Notes under the pieces: model-generated
Told to the model about the DNA's origin: nothing
The model's database searches: none
The model's input: only the letters and a program-made list of their open reading frames with translations
Position numbers and translations under genes: made by a program
Shown here: in pieces, positions 7,606 to 16,945 of the stretch
How positions within the stretch are numbered: position 1 is the first letter of the stretch
How the letters are laid out: every line of letters begins with the position of its first letter
NCBI GenBank assembly: GCA_016704445.1
Contig: JADJAE010000005.1
Location: 162,159 to 226,158, forward strand
DNA length: 64,000 nt
Reading direction: 5' to 3'
From: Deltaproteobacteria bacterium
GTDB taxonomy: Bacteria > Myxococcota_A > Polyangia > Polyangiales > Ga0077539

Positions 7606-9660
7606 TCAGCCCGGCGAAGGGAGATCGCAGAGGCGGGCGGCGTTGCACGCGAGGCCCATGCAGCAGTCGCTGTCGCGCTCGCACATCTGGCCGCGAGGAC
7701 GGCACGCGGCGGTCGGAGGGACGCACACCCTGGCGCCGCTGGAGTCGGGCTCGCAAGCGCCGGTGCAGCAGTCGTCGCCGGTCTGGCAGCCGCGCCCGGT
7801 GGGGCGGCAGGGGGCCGGTGTCCAATAGGGAGAGAGGGAGTTCACCCGCTCCTGACCCGAGAGATAGAAGCCCACCTGGGAGGGATCGGTGGTGCCGTCG
7901 GGGCGGCGGTCGATCGCCGCGACCCAGATCTGCTTGAGGTCACGGGTTCCGGCGAGGGCGTTGCCGTAGGGGCGCTGCGTCGTGAAGAGCACCCAGAAAA
8001 AACCGCCCGAGTCGAAGGGAGAGAAGATCGGGCGCCAGGTGTCGAAGCCGTTGCCCCCGGAGCTTGCCCGGCGGAGCGCCACGGGAGCGCCTCCGTCCCG
8101 GGGGATCATCCAGAGGTTTCCTCGGACGCCGCTGCCCATCATCGACACGCCGGAGCGGGGGGCGTCGCCGTGTTGGAAGACGATCCAGCGGCTGTCGGGC
8201 GTCCAGGTGGGGTGCCAGTCGACGACGCCGTCGGGGGTGCTGGTCGCCTGATGGATCACCCTCGTCGCGCCGAAGCGGTCGCCGCCCATGGAGGCCGTGA
8301 CGCTCAGGTGGTGCATCCGGTTGGTGAACGCGATGGCGCTGCCGTCAGGCGACCACTCGGGGTCGAAGCCGTCTCCCGGAGAGCCCGCGGCGGCGGGGAC
8401 CTCGCGGCCGGTCGCCGAGTCGATGAGCGAGAAGCGGCTGGTGGTGGGGTTGGCGCCGCAGTCGCCGCTCACCAGCCGGGTGCCGTCGGCGTTGAAGGAG
8501 GTGCAGCGACGGACCGTGTAGCGCAGCCGGGCGATGGTGGGCGCGGGGTTGGGCGTGAGGTCGCGGGAGAGGTCGTAGAGGGCGAGGTTCTCGCCGGTTC
8601 CTTCGAGGAAGCCCGCGAGGCGCTGGCCGTCTCGGGACACCGAGTGGCAGCCGATGCAGGTGTCGCCAGGGTGCGGGAGGAAGTTGGCCACCCGCGCCGT
8701 CTCGACATCGAGTCGGGTGAGCGCCCGGCGTGAGGGCGACCAGGAGTAGACCGACCCGGCGATGAAGGCGTCGACGGTGCGAAACTCACGCACTGCGCTC
8801 TGCCAGGCCATCGCCCGAGCCAGCACCCGCACCGTGAGCCGGATGGGGCTCCCCACGTCGGACTGCGCGAAGTCCGACCAGAGCGCCGCAGCAGGGACCC
8901 AGTCGTGACGGAAGCCCGCCGAGGCCAGCAGGTAGGCCTCGACGGTGGCGTGCGGCCGTTCGAGGCGCACCCGGTAGAGGTCGGTGACGCCGGGCGTCGG
9001 GTGGCGGGGTGTCCATTGGACATCCGGGGGATGGACGTTGCGTGGCATCACCGCCCCGTGGAGGGGGTCGTCGATGCGCGGCGACTGGGCGGTTCCGTCT
9101 CCAGTGAGGGCCGCGCCGGCGAGGGCGGCAACCATCGCGTCGGTGACCCCGGGGCCGCGAAACACCCGGCGGGAGATGACGGTGACGGTGGTCTCCGCGG
9201 TGAGGGCGCTGCCGTCGACGGTGGCCACGCGCACCCGCCCGACGCCGCCGACGCCCGATGGGGTGAAGACCCCGGTGGAGGCGTCGAGGGAGCCGAGGCT
9301 GGCGTCGTCGAGGGTGAAGCGCACCCCGATGGTGAGCGTGCGGGTGAGGCCGTCGCGCTGGGTCCCGCGGACGCGGAAGGTGATCGGGGGGCGAGCGGAC
9401 TCGGTGACCTCCACCGAGGGAGCGAGGGGGCTGAGTTCGAGGGAGACGATCTCCGAAGGGCGGACGACGCTGCGATCGAGCGCAGGGACGTCCCTGGCCA
9501 TCGGGAGCCCGGTGTCGGGGCGCGAGGGGCGGTCGACTGCGCCCGCGTCGAAGACCTCGCAGACCGCCGACGGGTCGGAGCAGTCCTCCCCCGGATTGGC
9601 GCAGGCGGTCAGGGCGATCGCCGGCACCAGAATACAGAGGACGGTATGAGAGCGCGCCAT
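7606..9660 (-). CDS. Lipoprotein with monoheme CxxCH motif, TolB-like propeller and Cys-rich tail
   Basis: 684 residues. The signal peptide ends in lipobox LTAC with Cys20 as lipidation site. An Asp/Pro-rich linker and Ig-like region (to about 190) follow, then one c-type heme motif CIGCH near residue 335, then WD40/TolB-like blades (about 370-600; motifs DGFDPEWSPDGSAIAF, DWHPTWTPDSRWIVF). The C-terminus has two Dickkopf-like modules of the form C-x-x-x-D-D-C-C (about 620-684). One heme and a beta-propeller suggest an envelope electron carrier or binding protein, but no partner is encoded nearby. Start at ATG 9660 gives the clean lipobox; the frame is open far upstream without a plausible protein. 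It converges with the M15 peptidase, 6 bp between stops. Confidence 0.75.
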   Translation of the reverse strand: MARSHTVLCILVPAIALTACANPGEDCSDPSAVCEVFDAGAVDRPSRPDTGLPMARDVPALDRSVVRPSEIVSLELSPLAPSVEVTESARPPITFRVRGTQRDGLTRTLTIGVRFTLDDASLGSLDASTGVFTPSGVGGVGRVRVATVDGSALTAETTVTVISRRVFRGPGVTDAMVAALAGAALTGDGTAQSPRIDDPLHGAVMPRNVHPPDVQWTPRHPTPGVTDLYRVRLERPHATVEAYLLASAGFRHDWVPAAALWSDFAQSDVGSPIRLTVRVLARAMAWQSAVREFRTVDAFIAGSVYSWSPSRRALTRLDVETARVANFLPHPGDTCIGCHSVSRDGQRLAGFLEGTGENLALYDLSRDLTPNPAPTIARLRYTVRRCTSFNADGTRLVSGDCGANPTTSRFSLIDSATGREVPAAAGSPGDGFDPEWSPDGSAIAFTNRMHHLSVTASMGGDRFGATRVIHQATSTPDGVVDWHPTWTPDSRWIVFQHGDAPRSGVSMMGSGVRGNLWMIPRDGGAPVALRRASSGGNGFDTWRPIFSPFDSGGFFWVLFTTQRPYGNALAGTRDLKQIWVAAIDRRPDGTTDPSQVGFYLSGQERVNSLSPYWTPAPCRPTGRGCQTGDDCCTGACEPDSSGARVCVPPTAACRPRGQMCERDSDCCMGLACNAARLCDLPSPG

Positions 9661-9713
9661 CGGGATGCTGGAGCGTACGCCCAAGGCGCGACTGGCGGAT
9701 AGCGGGGGGGACC

Positions 9714-10583
9714 TCAGCCCACGGTGGGCGGAGGACTCGCGGGTCTCGAGGTCCACGCGCTGCCCGCCGAGGCGGCGATGATGCAGGCGATGGCCGCGCC
9801 CTGGGCGGGGGAGAGGCGCTCTCGCAGCATGACCAGTCCCGCGAGCGCGGCGAGCGCGGGCTCCAGGCTCATCAGGATGCCGAAGGTGCGCGCCGGGAGC
9901 CTCCGCAGCGCGTGCATCTCCAGCGAGTAGGGGAGCGCGCTGGAGAAGACCGCCACCGCCAGCGCCAGGGGCCAGAGGTGGCTCTGCAGCAGGCGCGGTC
10001 CCGCGCGGAGCACGCCGATGGGGGCGACCACCAGGGCCGCGGCGAGCATCCCGAGGGCGGTCGCGGCGCCTCCCTGCACGGCCTTGCCCGCGCGCTGACC
10101 GAGCACGATGTAGAGCGCCCAGCAGACGCCCGCGGCCAGCGCGAAGGCGACGCCCACCGGGTCGAGCGGGCGAGACGAGCGGGAGAGCGGGAGGATCAGC
10201 ACGATGCCCGCGGCGGCGAGCACGACCCAGAGCAGGTCGCGGGCGCGGTGCGAGGAGAGCAGCGCCACGGAGAGGGGCCCGGTGAACTCCAGCGCCACGG
10301 CGACGCCCAGCGGGATGCGCGCGAGGCTGAGGTAGAAGAGCAGGTTCATCAGGCCCAGCGAGGCGCCGTAGAGCCCGACCGTAAGCAACGCGGAGGGAGG
10401 GAGACGCGCTCTCCACGGGCGCTGGAGCGCGAGCAGGATGAGGGCCGCGATGCCGCAGCGGAGGGCGGTGGTCCCCTCGGGTCCGAGCGCGGGGAAGAGG
10501 CCCTTGGCGACCGAGGCGCCGAACTGGATCGAGATCATCGACGCGACGAGGAGCGCGATCGAGAGGGTGGTGTCGGAGCGCAC
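9714..10583 (-). CDS. EamA/DMT-family exporter, RhtA-like
   Basis: 289 residues with ten predicted membrane helices in two EamA repeats. The motif VALEFTGPLSVALL and the length fit the RhtA (threonine/homoserine exporter) branch of the drug/metabolite transporters. It would export amino acids or related metabolites at the inner membrane by proton exchange; the real substrate is unknown. It stands alone, its stop 53 bp from the start of the downstream lipoprotein gene, and is divergent from the MoxR operon. Confidence 0.85.
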   Translation of the reverse strand: MRSDTTLSIALLVASMISIQFGASVAKGLFPALGPEGTTALRCGIAALILLALQRPWRARLPPSALLTVGLYGASLGLMNLLFYLSLARIPLGVAVALEFTGPLSVALLSSHRARDLLWVVLAAAGIVLILPLSRSSRPLDPVGVAFALAAGVCWALYIVLGQRAGKAVQGGAATALGMLAAALVVAPIGVLRAGPRLLQSHLWPLALAVAVFSSALPYSLEMHALRRLPARTFGILMSLEPALAALAGLVMLRERLSPAQGAAIACIIAASAGSAWTSRPASPPPTVG

Positions 10584-10757
10584 GGCGAGGGAGGAGAGGG
10601 ACTACCACGGCGCGCCGAGAGGAGGTGCGGCGACGGGGGAATCGCACGGCGTCGGGCCGGTGACCCAAGCATCGCGACGCCAGGGGCGTATCAGTACGCA
10701 GTGGAACCGCTTCTCCAGCCGCAGTCCGACGGACCCCCGGTAGATCGAACGAGCGAC

Positions 10758-13247
10758 GTGGGCGTCCCACCCTCCGTGCACCCCGTTGAGCTCCAGCTCC
10801 CTGAAGGCATCGCCCTCGCCCTCACCCGCGTAGGGGCCCGGCTCAACGCCTGGGTCGCCCTCGACGCCGCGCTGGCCGGAGCCATCACCGGCGCGGCCGT
10901 GGGCGTGGCCACCGTGGGCGCTCGGATGTCCATTGCCCAGGCCGTCGCGGCAGGCGCCTGCGTCGCGCTGATCGTCGCGACGAGGGAAGCCCGCTCCCGC
11001 TGGGTCGACCGGCTCGGGGCGGCCTCGACGCTCGACCGGCTCCTCGACGCGAAGGATCGCTTCGTCTCGGCGATGCACTTCGCCGCCTCGAAGGAGAGCT
11101 CGCCGCTCTACGCGCTCCAGCTCCAGGAGGCGGCGATCTTCCTCGATCGTCGGGGGGAGGTTCCTGCGCCCCCGAGGCCCCGGATGCGCGCGGCGAGGTA
11201 CCTGCTGCCGGGCGCGCTGCTGGTGCTCGCGGGCCTCGCGATGCCCTCCGCGCGAGCGACCTTTACGCGCTGGGCCGGACACCGGCAGGCCTTCGCGGCG
11301 GCGCTGCCCCTCGCAGAGACGCCGCAGGCCATCGCCGCGAGAGCCGCCGCCCTGAGAGAGGCGCTGCGGGACTCGCCAAGCCGCCGCATCGACGCGGAGA
11401 TCAACGCGCTCGAGCGGGCGCTCAACGAGCAGGCCGCGCGCCCGGGCGCAGCGCACCCAGGCCATCGAGCGGGCCGCCCAGGCCCTCGACCGGGCGCAGG
11501 AGGCGGAGGGCTCCGCGGCGCAGATAGCAGTGAGCGAGGCCCGGCGCGCGGAGGCGCAGGTGGCGGTGGAGCAGGCCGCGCCGGGGGGGGGGGGGGGCCC
11601 CACCGGGGGCCCCCCACCGCCCGGCAGGCGAACGACACCGCCGCGCAGGCCGAGGCGAGGCAGGAGATGGAGCGGCTGCTCGATCGGGCCGCGCAGGCGC
11701 AGGCGCGACAGGGGCAGGCCGCGAGGCGCACCCAGCAGGCGCAGCAGGCGGCGGCGAGGCAGGCGAGCGAGGGGGCCGCGCGCACGCTCGACGAGGCGGT
11801 GCAGCACCTCGACCGGGCGATCCAGGGGATGGAGAGCACCGACCGCTCCGCCGCCGTCGCCTCGGAGCAGGCCGGGCGGGCGCTCGATGAGGCCAGCCGG
11901 GATATCGGGAGGCAGCTTCCGGAGACCGCGAGGTCGCTCGATACGGCAGCAAGGGCGAGAGAGGCTGGCGACGCGCAGCGCATGAACGAGGCACTCGAAG
12001 CGGCGAGGGCCTCGCTGGCCCGAGAGGCCCACGCGGAGCCCGAGGAGATCCGAAGGGCGCGGGCGGCGCTGGAGGGGCTCCACGACCAGGTGGCGCAGAA
12101 CGCCCAGCAGCAGCGCGAAGGCGCCTCCGGGGAGGGCAGCGAGCAGGCGCGCGGCAACGCCCAGGCGGCCCTCGGTCGGGAGCAGGAGGCCCTGCGCAAC
12201 GGGACCGGGAGCGATCGACAGCAGCAGCAGGGCACGCCGCAGTCGGGCGAAGAAGGGCAGCAGGGTCAGCAGGGTCAGCAGGGTCAGCAGGGTCGCGAAG
12301 GGCAGCAGGGACAGCAGGGCCAACAGGGGCAGCTGGGGCAGCAGGGGCAGCCGACGCGAGTGGGGCAGCCGGGGCAGTCGGGACAGCCGGGGCAGCCGGG
12401 GCAGCCGGGGCAGGTCGGGCGGCGGGGAGAGGGCTCGCAGGGCGGACAGCCGCAGGGCTCCGGGGGACAGGGCGCGAGCCAGTCGGCGCAGAGCCCGTGG
12501 CGCGCCCAGGGGATGACCGCGCCGAGCGGGGCGGGTGGTCCCATGGGGCCGTCGATGCAGGCGCCATCGGGGGCGCAGATGGGACGCAACCCGGCGGGCA
12601 ACGGAGCGCAGAACGGCGCGACGGGCAACGGCATCGGCGACGACCGCGGCAACAGCTTCGGCAACGGGCTCTCCCAGGGCAACCGCGCGGCGGCGATGGG
12701 AGGCGCCGGATCGCAGACGGTCAGCCGCTTCAACCGCGGCAACGGGGAGACCGAGAGCGAGGGGCGCAACCAGATGCTGGGCCAGGGACCAGGGCAGGCC
12801 CACGGCGCCGCGGGCTCGTCGGGCGGAGGATCGGGGGGCGGCGCGGGTCGCGAGCCCAGCCAGGGAGGCAGGGCGTGGGGCAGCGGGCCGGGCGACCGGC
12901 TGAGCCTGGGGACGCCGGGGCCGAGCGGTCCGCTGGGACACGATGTCGACCCTGGTGGGGCGGTGCGGCAGCCGGCGCAGCTCGCCCCCGGGGCGCAGGG
13001 GGTGATGATGCCGGGCGTCGCGACCCAGGGCGCTCCCACCGGGCCGACCAGCGAGGCGCCGGTCGCTCCGGGATCGCTGCTCCCCAACGCGCCCGGAGAC
13101 GGCGCGCTCTCCGGGGCGCTCGATGAAGATCCAGAGTCCGCCATGACGACGCAGCGGGTGCCGCCGTCGCTGCGCGCGTACGTTCGACGCTACTTCCAAC
13201 GCATGCAGGGGGGCTCCGCTCCCGGCACACCGAACAGGTCTCCATGA
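10758..13247 (+). CDS. DUF4175-like membrane protein with coiled coil and Gly-Gln collagen-like repeats (apparent frameshifts)
   Basis: About 830 residues. It has two membrane helices near the N-terminus (about 30-75) and a third near 155. A long Ala/Gln/Glu/Arg-rich coiled-coil region follows, then Gly-x-y triplets, and a Gly/Asn/Gln-rich low-complexity tail. The layout resembles DUF4175 proteins that precede MoxR/BatA genes in other bacteria. The ATG of the MoxR gene overlaps its stop by 4 bp. The coiled coil leaves the main frame near 11440 (it continues in another frame as RAQRTQAIERAAQALDRAQE) and returns after a G15 run at 11583, so two compensating indels or assembly errors are likely. 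GTG 10758 is the chosen start; GTG 10701 and 10776 are alternatives. Confidence 0.65.
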   Translation: MGVPPSVHPVELQLPEGIALALTRVGARLNAWVALDAALAGAITGAAVGVATVGARMSIAQAVAAGACVALIVATREARSRWVDRLGAASTLDRLLDAKDRFVSAMHFAASKESSPLYALQLQEAAIFLDRRGEVPAPPRPRMRAARYLLPGALLVLAGLAMPSARATFTRWAGHRQAFAAALPLAETPQAIAARAAALREALRDSPSRRIDAEINALERALNEQAARPGAAHPGHRAGRPGPRPGAGGGGLRGADSSERGPARGGAGGGGAGRAGGGGGPHRGPPTARQANDTAAQAEARQEMERLLDRAAQAQARQGQAARRTQQAQQAAARQASEGAARTLDEAVQHLDRAIQGMESTDRSAAVASEQAGRALDEASRDIGRQLPETARSLDTAARAREAGDAQRMNEALEAARASLAREAHAEPEEIRRARAALEGLHDQVAQNAQQQREGASGEGSEQARGNAQAALGREQEALRNGTGSDRQQQQGTPQSGEEGQQGQQGQQGQQGREGQQGQQGQQGQLGQQGQPTRVGQPGQSGQPGQPGQPGQVGRRGEGSQGGQPQGSGGQGASQSAQSPWRAQGMTAPSGAGGPMGPSMQAPSGAQMGRNPAGNGAQNGATGNGIGDDRGNSFGNGLSQGNRAAAMGGAGSQTVSRFNRGNGETESEGRNQMLGQGPGQAHGAAGSSGGGSGGGAGREPSQGGRAWGSGPGDRLSLGTPGPSGPLGHDVDPGGAVRQPAQLAPGAQGVMMPGVATQGAPTGPTSEAPVAPGSLLPNAPGDGALSGALDEDPESAMTTQRVPPSLRAYVRRYFQRMQGGSAPGTPNRSP
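11583..11597 (+). repeat. G15 homopolymer at apparent frame break
   Basis: Fifteen consecutive G are followed by CCCC-ACC-GGGGG-CCCCCC. The surrounding coiled-coil coding pattern changes reading frame here. A run this long is prone to sequencing or assembly error and to slippage in the cell. Confidence 0.85.
12250..12429 (+). repeat. Tandem 9-bp units encoding Gly-x-y (collagen-like) triplets
   Basis: Roughly 20 consecutive Gly-x-y triplets, mostly GQQ then GQP, with one interruption (TRV). At the DNA level the first part is a repeated 9-mer, CAGCAGGGT. It lies in the linker of the DUF4175-like protein. Whether it forms a collagen-type triple helix or merely a flexible Gly-Gln linker cannot be decided from sequence. 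Confidence 0.8.
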
Positions 13248-14254
13248 GCACATCCGAACCCGTCGCCATCCTCGATCCCTTCGAACGAGTTCGCTCGCTG
13301 GCCAGGGCGATCCAGCAGGAGGTGGGCGCGCGCATCGTCGGCCAGGACGACGCCATCGCCTGCCTCACCGGCGCCCTGATCATCGGCGGCCACGTGCTGC
13401 TCGAAGGCGCCCCGGGGCTGGGCAAGACCGTGCTCGCCAAGACCCTCGCGGACGTCGTGTCGCTGAAGTTCTCCCGGGTGCAGTTCACCCCCGACCTGAT
13501 GCCCTCGGACATCCTCGGCACCCACATGGTGTCCGTCGACGCCGCGGGGCGTCCGTCGCTCTCGCTGCAGCAGGGTCCGCTCTTCGCCAACGTGGTGCTG
13601 GCCGACGAGATCAACCGCGCCTCGTCCAAGACCCAGAGCGCCCTCCTCGAGGCGATGCAGGAGAAGCAGATCACCCTCGGCGGGACCACCTACCCCCTCG
13701 ACCCTCCCTTCTTCGTGGTCGCCACGCAAAACCCGCTGGAGTCCGAGGGGACCTATCCCCTCCCCGACGCCCAGCTCGACCGCTTCCTGATGAAGCTGGT
13801 GATCCCCTTCCCCACGCAGACCGAGGTGATGGCCATCGTCGCCCGCACCGCGAGGCAGTTCGACTTCGCGGTCAACAAGGTCGCGACCGCCGCGCAGATC
13901 CTCTCCGCGGCGAAGACCCTGCGCACGCTGCCGGTGGCCGAGCCGATGCTCCAGTACGCGGTGTCGCTGGTCTTCGCGACGCACCCGGAGTCGCCCACGG
14001 CGTCGCCCATGGTGAAGAAGTACGTCCGCCACGGAGCGAGCCCGCGCGCGGCGCAGTCGCTCGAGCTGGTGGCCAAGTTCTTCGCCATCCTCGACGGGAG
14101 GCTCAACGTGGCCGTGGAGGACATCCGCCGCGCCGCGCTGCCGTGCCTGCGCCACCGCATCGTGCGCAACTTCGACGCGATCGCCGACGGCGTCAGCGCC
14201 GACGAGATCATCGCCCAGATCTTGAAGACGCTCCCCGCGGCGACGCGGGCCTGA
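13244..14254 (+). CDS. MoxR-family AAA+ ATPase
   Basis: 336 residues. Walker A GAPGLGKT lies near residue 55, Walker B VLADEINR near 119, and the MoxR-specific block PLESEGTYPLPDAQLDRF near 165, with a C-terminal lid. MoxR ATPases act as chaperones that load metals or remodel partners carrying von Willebrand A (VWA) domains, and are typically encoded beside DUF58 and Bat genes as here. Its ATG overlaps the previous stop (ATGA), implying translational coupling. It is cytoplasmic, probably working at the membrane with the next three products. Confidence 0.95.
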   Translation: MSTSEPVAILDPFERVRSLARAIQQEVGARIVGQDDAIACLTGALIIGGHVLLEGAPGLGKTVLAKTLADVVSLKFSRVQFTPDLMPSDILGTHMVSVDAAGRPSLSLQQGPLFANVVLADEINRASSKTQSALLEAMQEKQITLGGTTYPLDPPFFVVATQNPLESEGTYPLPDAQLDRFLMKLVIPFPTQTEVMAIVARTARQFDFAVNKVATAAQILSAAKTLRTLPVAEPMLQYAVSLVFATHPESPTASPMVKKYVRHGASPRAAQSLELVAKFFAILDGRLNVAVEDIRRAALPCLRHRIVRNFDAIADGVSADEIIAQILKTLPAATRA

Positions 14255-14258
14255 CCCG

Positions 14259-15134
14259 ATGGCCCTGCTCGACCACGCCGCGCAGCGACTGCTCGAAAGG
14301 CTACGGCTGAAGGTTCGCCCGAGGGCCGCGAGCGGCGACCAGGGCGGGCACCGGAGCGAGGTGCGCGCCAGCGGGCTGGAGTTCGCCGAGCGGCGCGAGT
14401 ACGTGGTGGGCGACGACGCGAGGAAGATCGACTGGCAGGCCTTCGCGCGCAACCGCACCCTCTCCGTGCGCACCTTCGAGGAGGAGCACGACGCCCGCGT
14501 CTACGTGCTCGTGGACGTGTCGGCCTCGATGACCCGCGGCGCTCCTCCGAAGCTGGAGGTGGCGCGGCAGGTGGCGGCCTCCTTCGGCTTCCTGGGGATG
14601 AACCAGGTCGACCGGGTGCGGGTGATCCCCTTCTCGGACACGGTGGGACGCGCCACGCCGGTGCTGCGGCGCAGGGACGACTACCCCGGGCTGGAGGCCT
14701 TCCTCAGCGCGCTCTCCCCGCAGGGCGCGACCAGCTTCGAGGCCTCGACGAGGGCCTTCCTCCAGCGCTTCCCGGGACGGGGCGTGGTGGTGGTGGTGAG
14801 CGACCTCATGGAGGCCTCGGACTGGAGCCCGAGCCTGCGGCAGCTCGCCCAGCGGGGGCACCAGCTCTCCGTCGTGCGGGTGCGCTGCGACGAGGACCAC
14901 TCGCCCGACTTCCACGGCGAGCTCGAGCTCTGCGACGCCGAGACCGGCGACCTGCTCACGGTGGCGGTGACGAAGGACCTCCTCGACGCCTACCGGGCGG
15001 AGCTCGAGGCGCACGTCGAGCGGACCCGCGACGCCTGCCGCCGGCTGGGAGGCCGTCTCGTCGAAGCGCCCGTGGAGCAGCCCTTCGACCAGCTGCTGCG
15101 CCAGGTGCTCGCCCCCTCGCTGGAGCATCCGTGA
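14259..15134 (+). CDS. DUF58 domain protein (VWA-like)
   Basis: 291 residues. It shows the DUF58 signature GDDARKIDWQAFARNRTLSV at about residues 50-70, then a VWA-like fold beginning VLVDVSASM, in which D-x-S-x-S is the metal-ion-dependent adhesion site. No membrane helix is visible. It sits 4 bp after the MoxR gene, and DUF58 proteins are the usual MoxR partners. The downstream GTG start overlaps its stop codon. Confidence 0.93.
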   Translation: MALLDHAAQRLLERLRLKVRPRAASGDQGGHRSEVRASGLEFAERREYVVGDDARKIDWQAFARNRTLSVRTFEEEHDARVYVLVDVSASMTRGAPPKLEVARQVAASFGFLGMNQVDRVRVIPFSDTVGRATPVLRRRDDYPGLEAFLSALSPQGATSFEASTRAFLQRFPGRGVVVVVSDLMEASDWSPSLRQLAQRGHQLSVVRVRCDEDHSPDFHGELELCDAETGDLLTVAVTKDLLDAYRAELEAHVERTRDACRRLGGRLVEAPVEQPFDQLLRQVLAPSLEHP

Positions 15135-16945
15135 CCTTCGCCGCGCTCTCTCCCGCCGCGCTCCTCGGGGCGGCCCTCGCGGCCACGCTGGCCGTGGTCG
15201 CGCTCTATCTCCTGCGCCGCACGCCGCGCACCCAGGTCGTCTCCAACGTGGAGTTCTGGCGTCGCGCAGCGGAGCGCTCCCGACCCCGCTCGCTCTTCGC
15301 CACGCGCGTCCCCTGGACCTCGCTGCTGGTGTCGCTCCTCATCGCGCTGCTGCTGGTGGGGGAGATGGGCGACCCCCGAGCGGGCGTCGGGCACTCGGGC
15401 ACCACGGTGATCGTGCTGGCCGCCGACCGCACCATGGCGGCCCGGGACGAGCGCGGACGGCGACGGCTCGACGACGCGCTCTCCATCGCCCGCGCCACCG
15501 TGCAGGCGGACACCGTATCCGGCCAGGTGGCGATCGTGCGCGCTGGCCTTCGCCCGGAGGTGCTGCTGCCCCTCACCCACCGCGCGGCGGACGCCGACCG
15601 CGCCCTGGCTGGCCTGGACGCCGACGACGGCGTCGCCGACCTCTCCGCCGCCATCGAGCTCGCTCGGTCCATCGTGAGAGGCACCCGCTCGGCGGGCCGC
15701 GTGGTGGTGGTGGCCGACCGCGACGAGCTCCCCCGCGTGGCCGACGCGACGGTGCCGGTGCTGCTCTCCCCCGTCGGATCGCCCGGCGAGACCCTCAGCG
15801 TCACCGCCTTCGACGCTCGCAGAGACCCGCTGGCGCTGGGCGAGTACCAGGTGCGCTGCGAGCTGCGCTCGTACTCGCCGCGTCGGGGCAGAGCCCACCT
15901 GGTGATCCGAGACCGCGACACGGTGCTCTCCGAGGAGCGGGTCTCGCTGGAGCCCGGCGAGGTGATCACCCGCAGCGCCCGCGGGTTCTCCAGCGCCCAG
16001 GCGGAGCTCTCGGCGCGCCTGGAGGACATCGACATCGAGGGCAGCCGCGACGCGCTCTCCCGCGACGACGTCGCGTACGCCACGGTGGCGCCGGTGGTCT
16101 CGACGCGGGTGCTGCTGGTCACCGGGGGCAACCGCTACCTGGCCAACGCCCTCTCGGCCAACCCCTCGGTCGAGCTCGAGACCGTCGACGGCGCTGGGCT
16201 CCAGTCGAGGCGCGCGACGCTCTCCCGCTACCAGGTGGTGGTGCTCGATCGGGTCTCTCCGCAGCCTCCCCTCGACCACCCCGAGCAGCTCCTGGTGGGC
16301 GCCGTCGCCACGCGCTCGCTGGGAGTGGGCGCCGAGCTCGCGGCCCCGAGGGTGACGGCCTTCGCCGCGGATCATCGGGTGCTGTCGGGGCTGCGCTTCG
16401 ACCAGGTGCAGGTGGCCCGGGCTCGCGCGCTGATCCCCACGGCAGACGATCGGGTGCTGGTGCGCAGCGGCCGCGATGCGCTGGCGATCGCCCGTGACCG
16501 CGACGGCGCCCGGGTGCTGGCGCTCGGCTTCGACACCGAGGGCACCGACCTGGTGCAGCGCATCGCCTTCCCCCTCTTCATGCACAACGCCCTGGTGTGG
16601 CTCGACCGTCGGGAGCGGGAGTTCCACTCCTGGCAGGCTCCTGGCGAGCCCATCCGGGCGCCGGGGTCGAGCGCCGTGGTGCTCACCCCCTCCGGGGCCG
16701 CCCGCCCGGTGCGAGGGGCGCTCTACGACACCGCGAGCGCGGGCATCTACCACACGGCCGACCGCGCCATCGCCGTGAGCGCCGCCGAGCAGTCGGGCTC
16801 GCTCGCCGACGTGGAGGGCGCCCGCCAGGGTCGACGAGGGGCTCCCCCTTCGGGTCGGGCTCCCGTCGCGGTGCTGCTGGCGGGGGCGATCCTCGCGATG
16901 CTGTGCGTGGAGTGGGCGCTCCTCCAGCGGGGGAGGCTCTCGTGA
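15131..16945 (+). CDS. BatA-like membrane protein
   Basis: 604 residues. The N-terminal BatA domain has a membrane helix (about 5-25), the LYLLRRTPRTQVVSNVEFWR stretch, and a second helix near 60-75. A VWA-like domain follows with a degenerate metal site (LAADRTM in place of D-x-S-x-S), then an extended beta-rich region and a final helix near 580-598. The start is GTG at 15131, overlapping the DUF58 stop by 4 bp. Bat proteins are linked to aerotolerance or envelope stress in Bacteroides; the function in myxobacteria is not established. It probably anchors the MoxR/DUF58 complex in the inner membrane. Confidence 0.85.
   Translation: MTFAALSPAALLGAALAATLAVVALYLLRRTPRTQVVSNVEFWRRAAERSRPRSLFATRVPWTSLLVSLLIALLLVGEMGDPRAGVGHSGTTVIVLAADRTMAARDERGRRRLDDALSIARATVQADTVSGQVAIVRAGLRPEVLLPLTHRAADADRALAGLDADDGVADLSAAIELARSIVRGTRSAGRVVVVADRDELPRVADATVPVLLSPVGSPGETLSVTAFDARRDPLALGEYQVRCELRSYSPRRGRAHLVIRDRDTVLSEERVSLEPGEVITRSARGFSSAQAELSARLEDIDIEGSRDALSRDDVAYATVAPVVSTRVLLVTGGNRYLANALSANPSVELETVDGAGLQSRRATLSRYQVVVLDRVSPQPPLDHPEQLLVGAVATRSLGVGAELAAPRVTAFAADHRVLSGLRFDQVQVARARALIPTADDRVLVRSGRDALAIARDRDGARVLALGFDTEGTDLVQRIAFPLFMHNALVWLDRREREFHSWQAPGEPIRAPGSSAVVLTPSGAARPVRGALYDTASAGIYHTADRAIAVSAAEQSGSLADVEGARQGRRGAPPSGRAPVAVLLAGAILAMLCVEWALLQRGRLS

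Noticed and set aside
11435..11640. Programmed ribosomal frameshift in the DUF4175-like gene
   Set aside because: No slippery heptamer with a downstream structure was seen, and two opposite shifts around a G15 run are better explained by sequence error or mutation.
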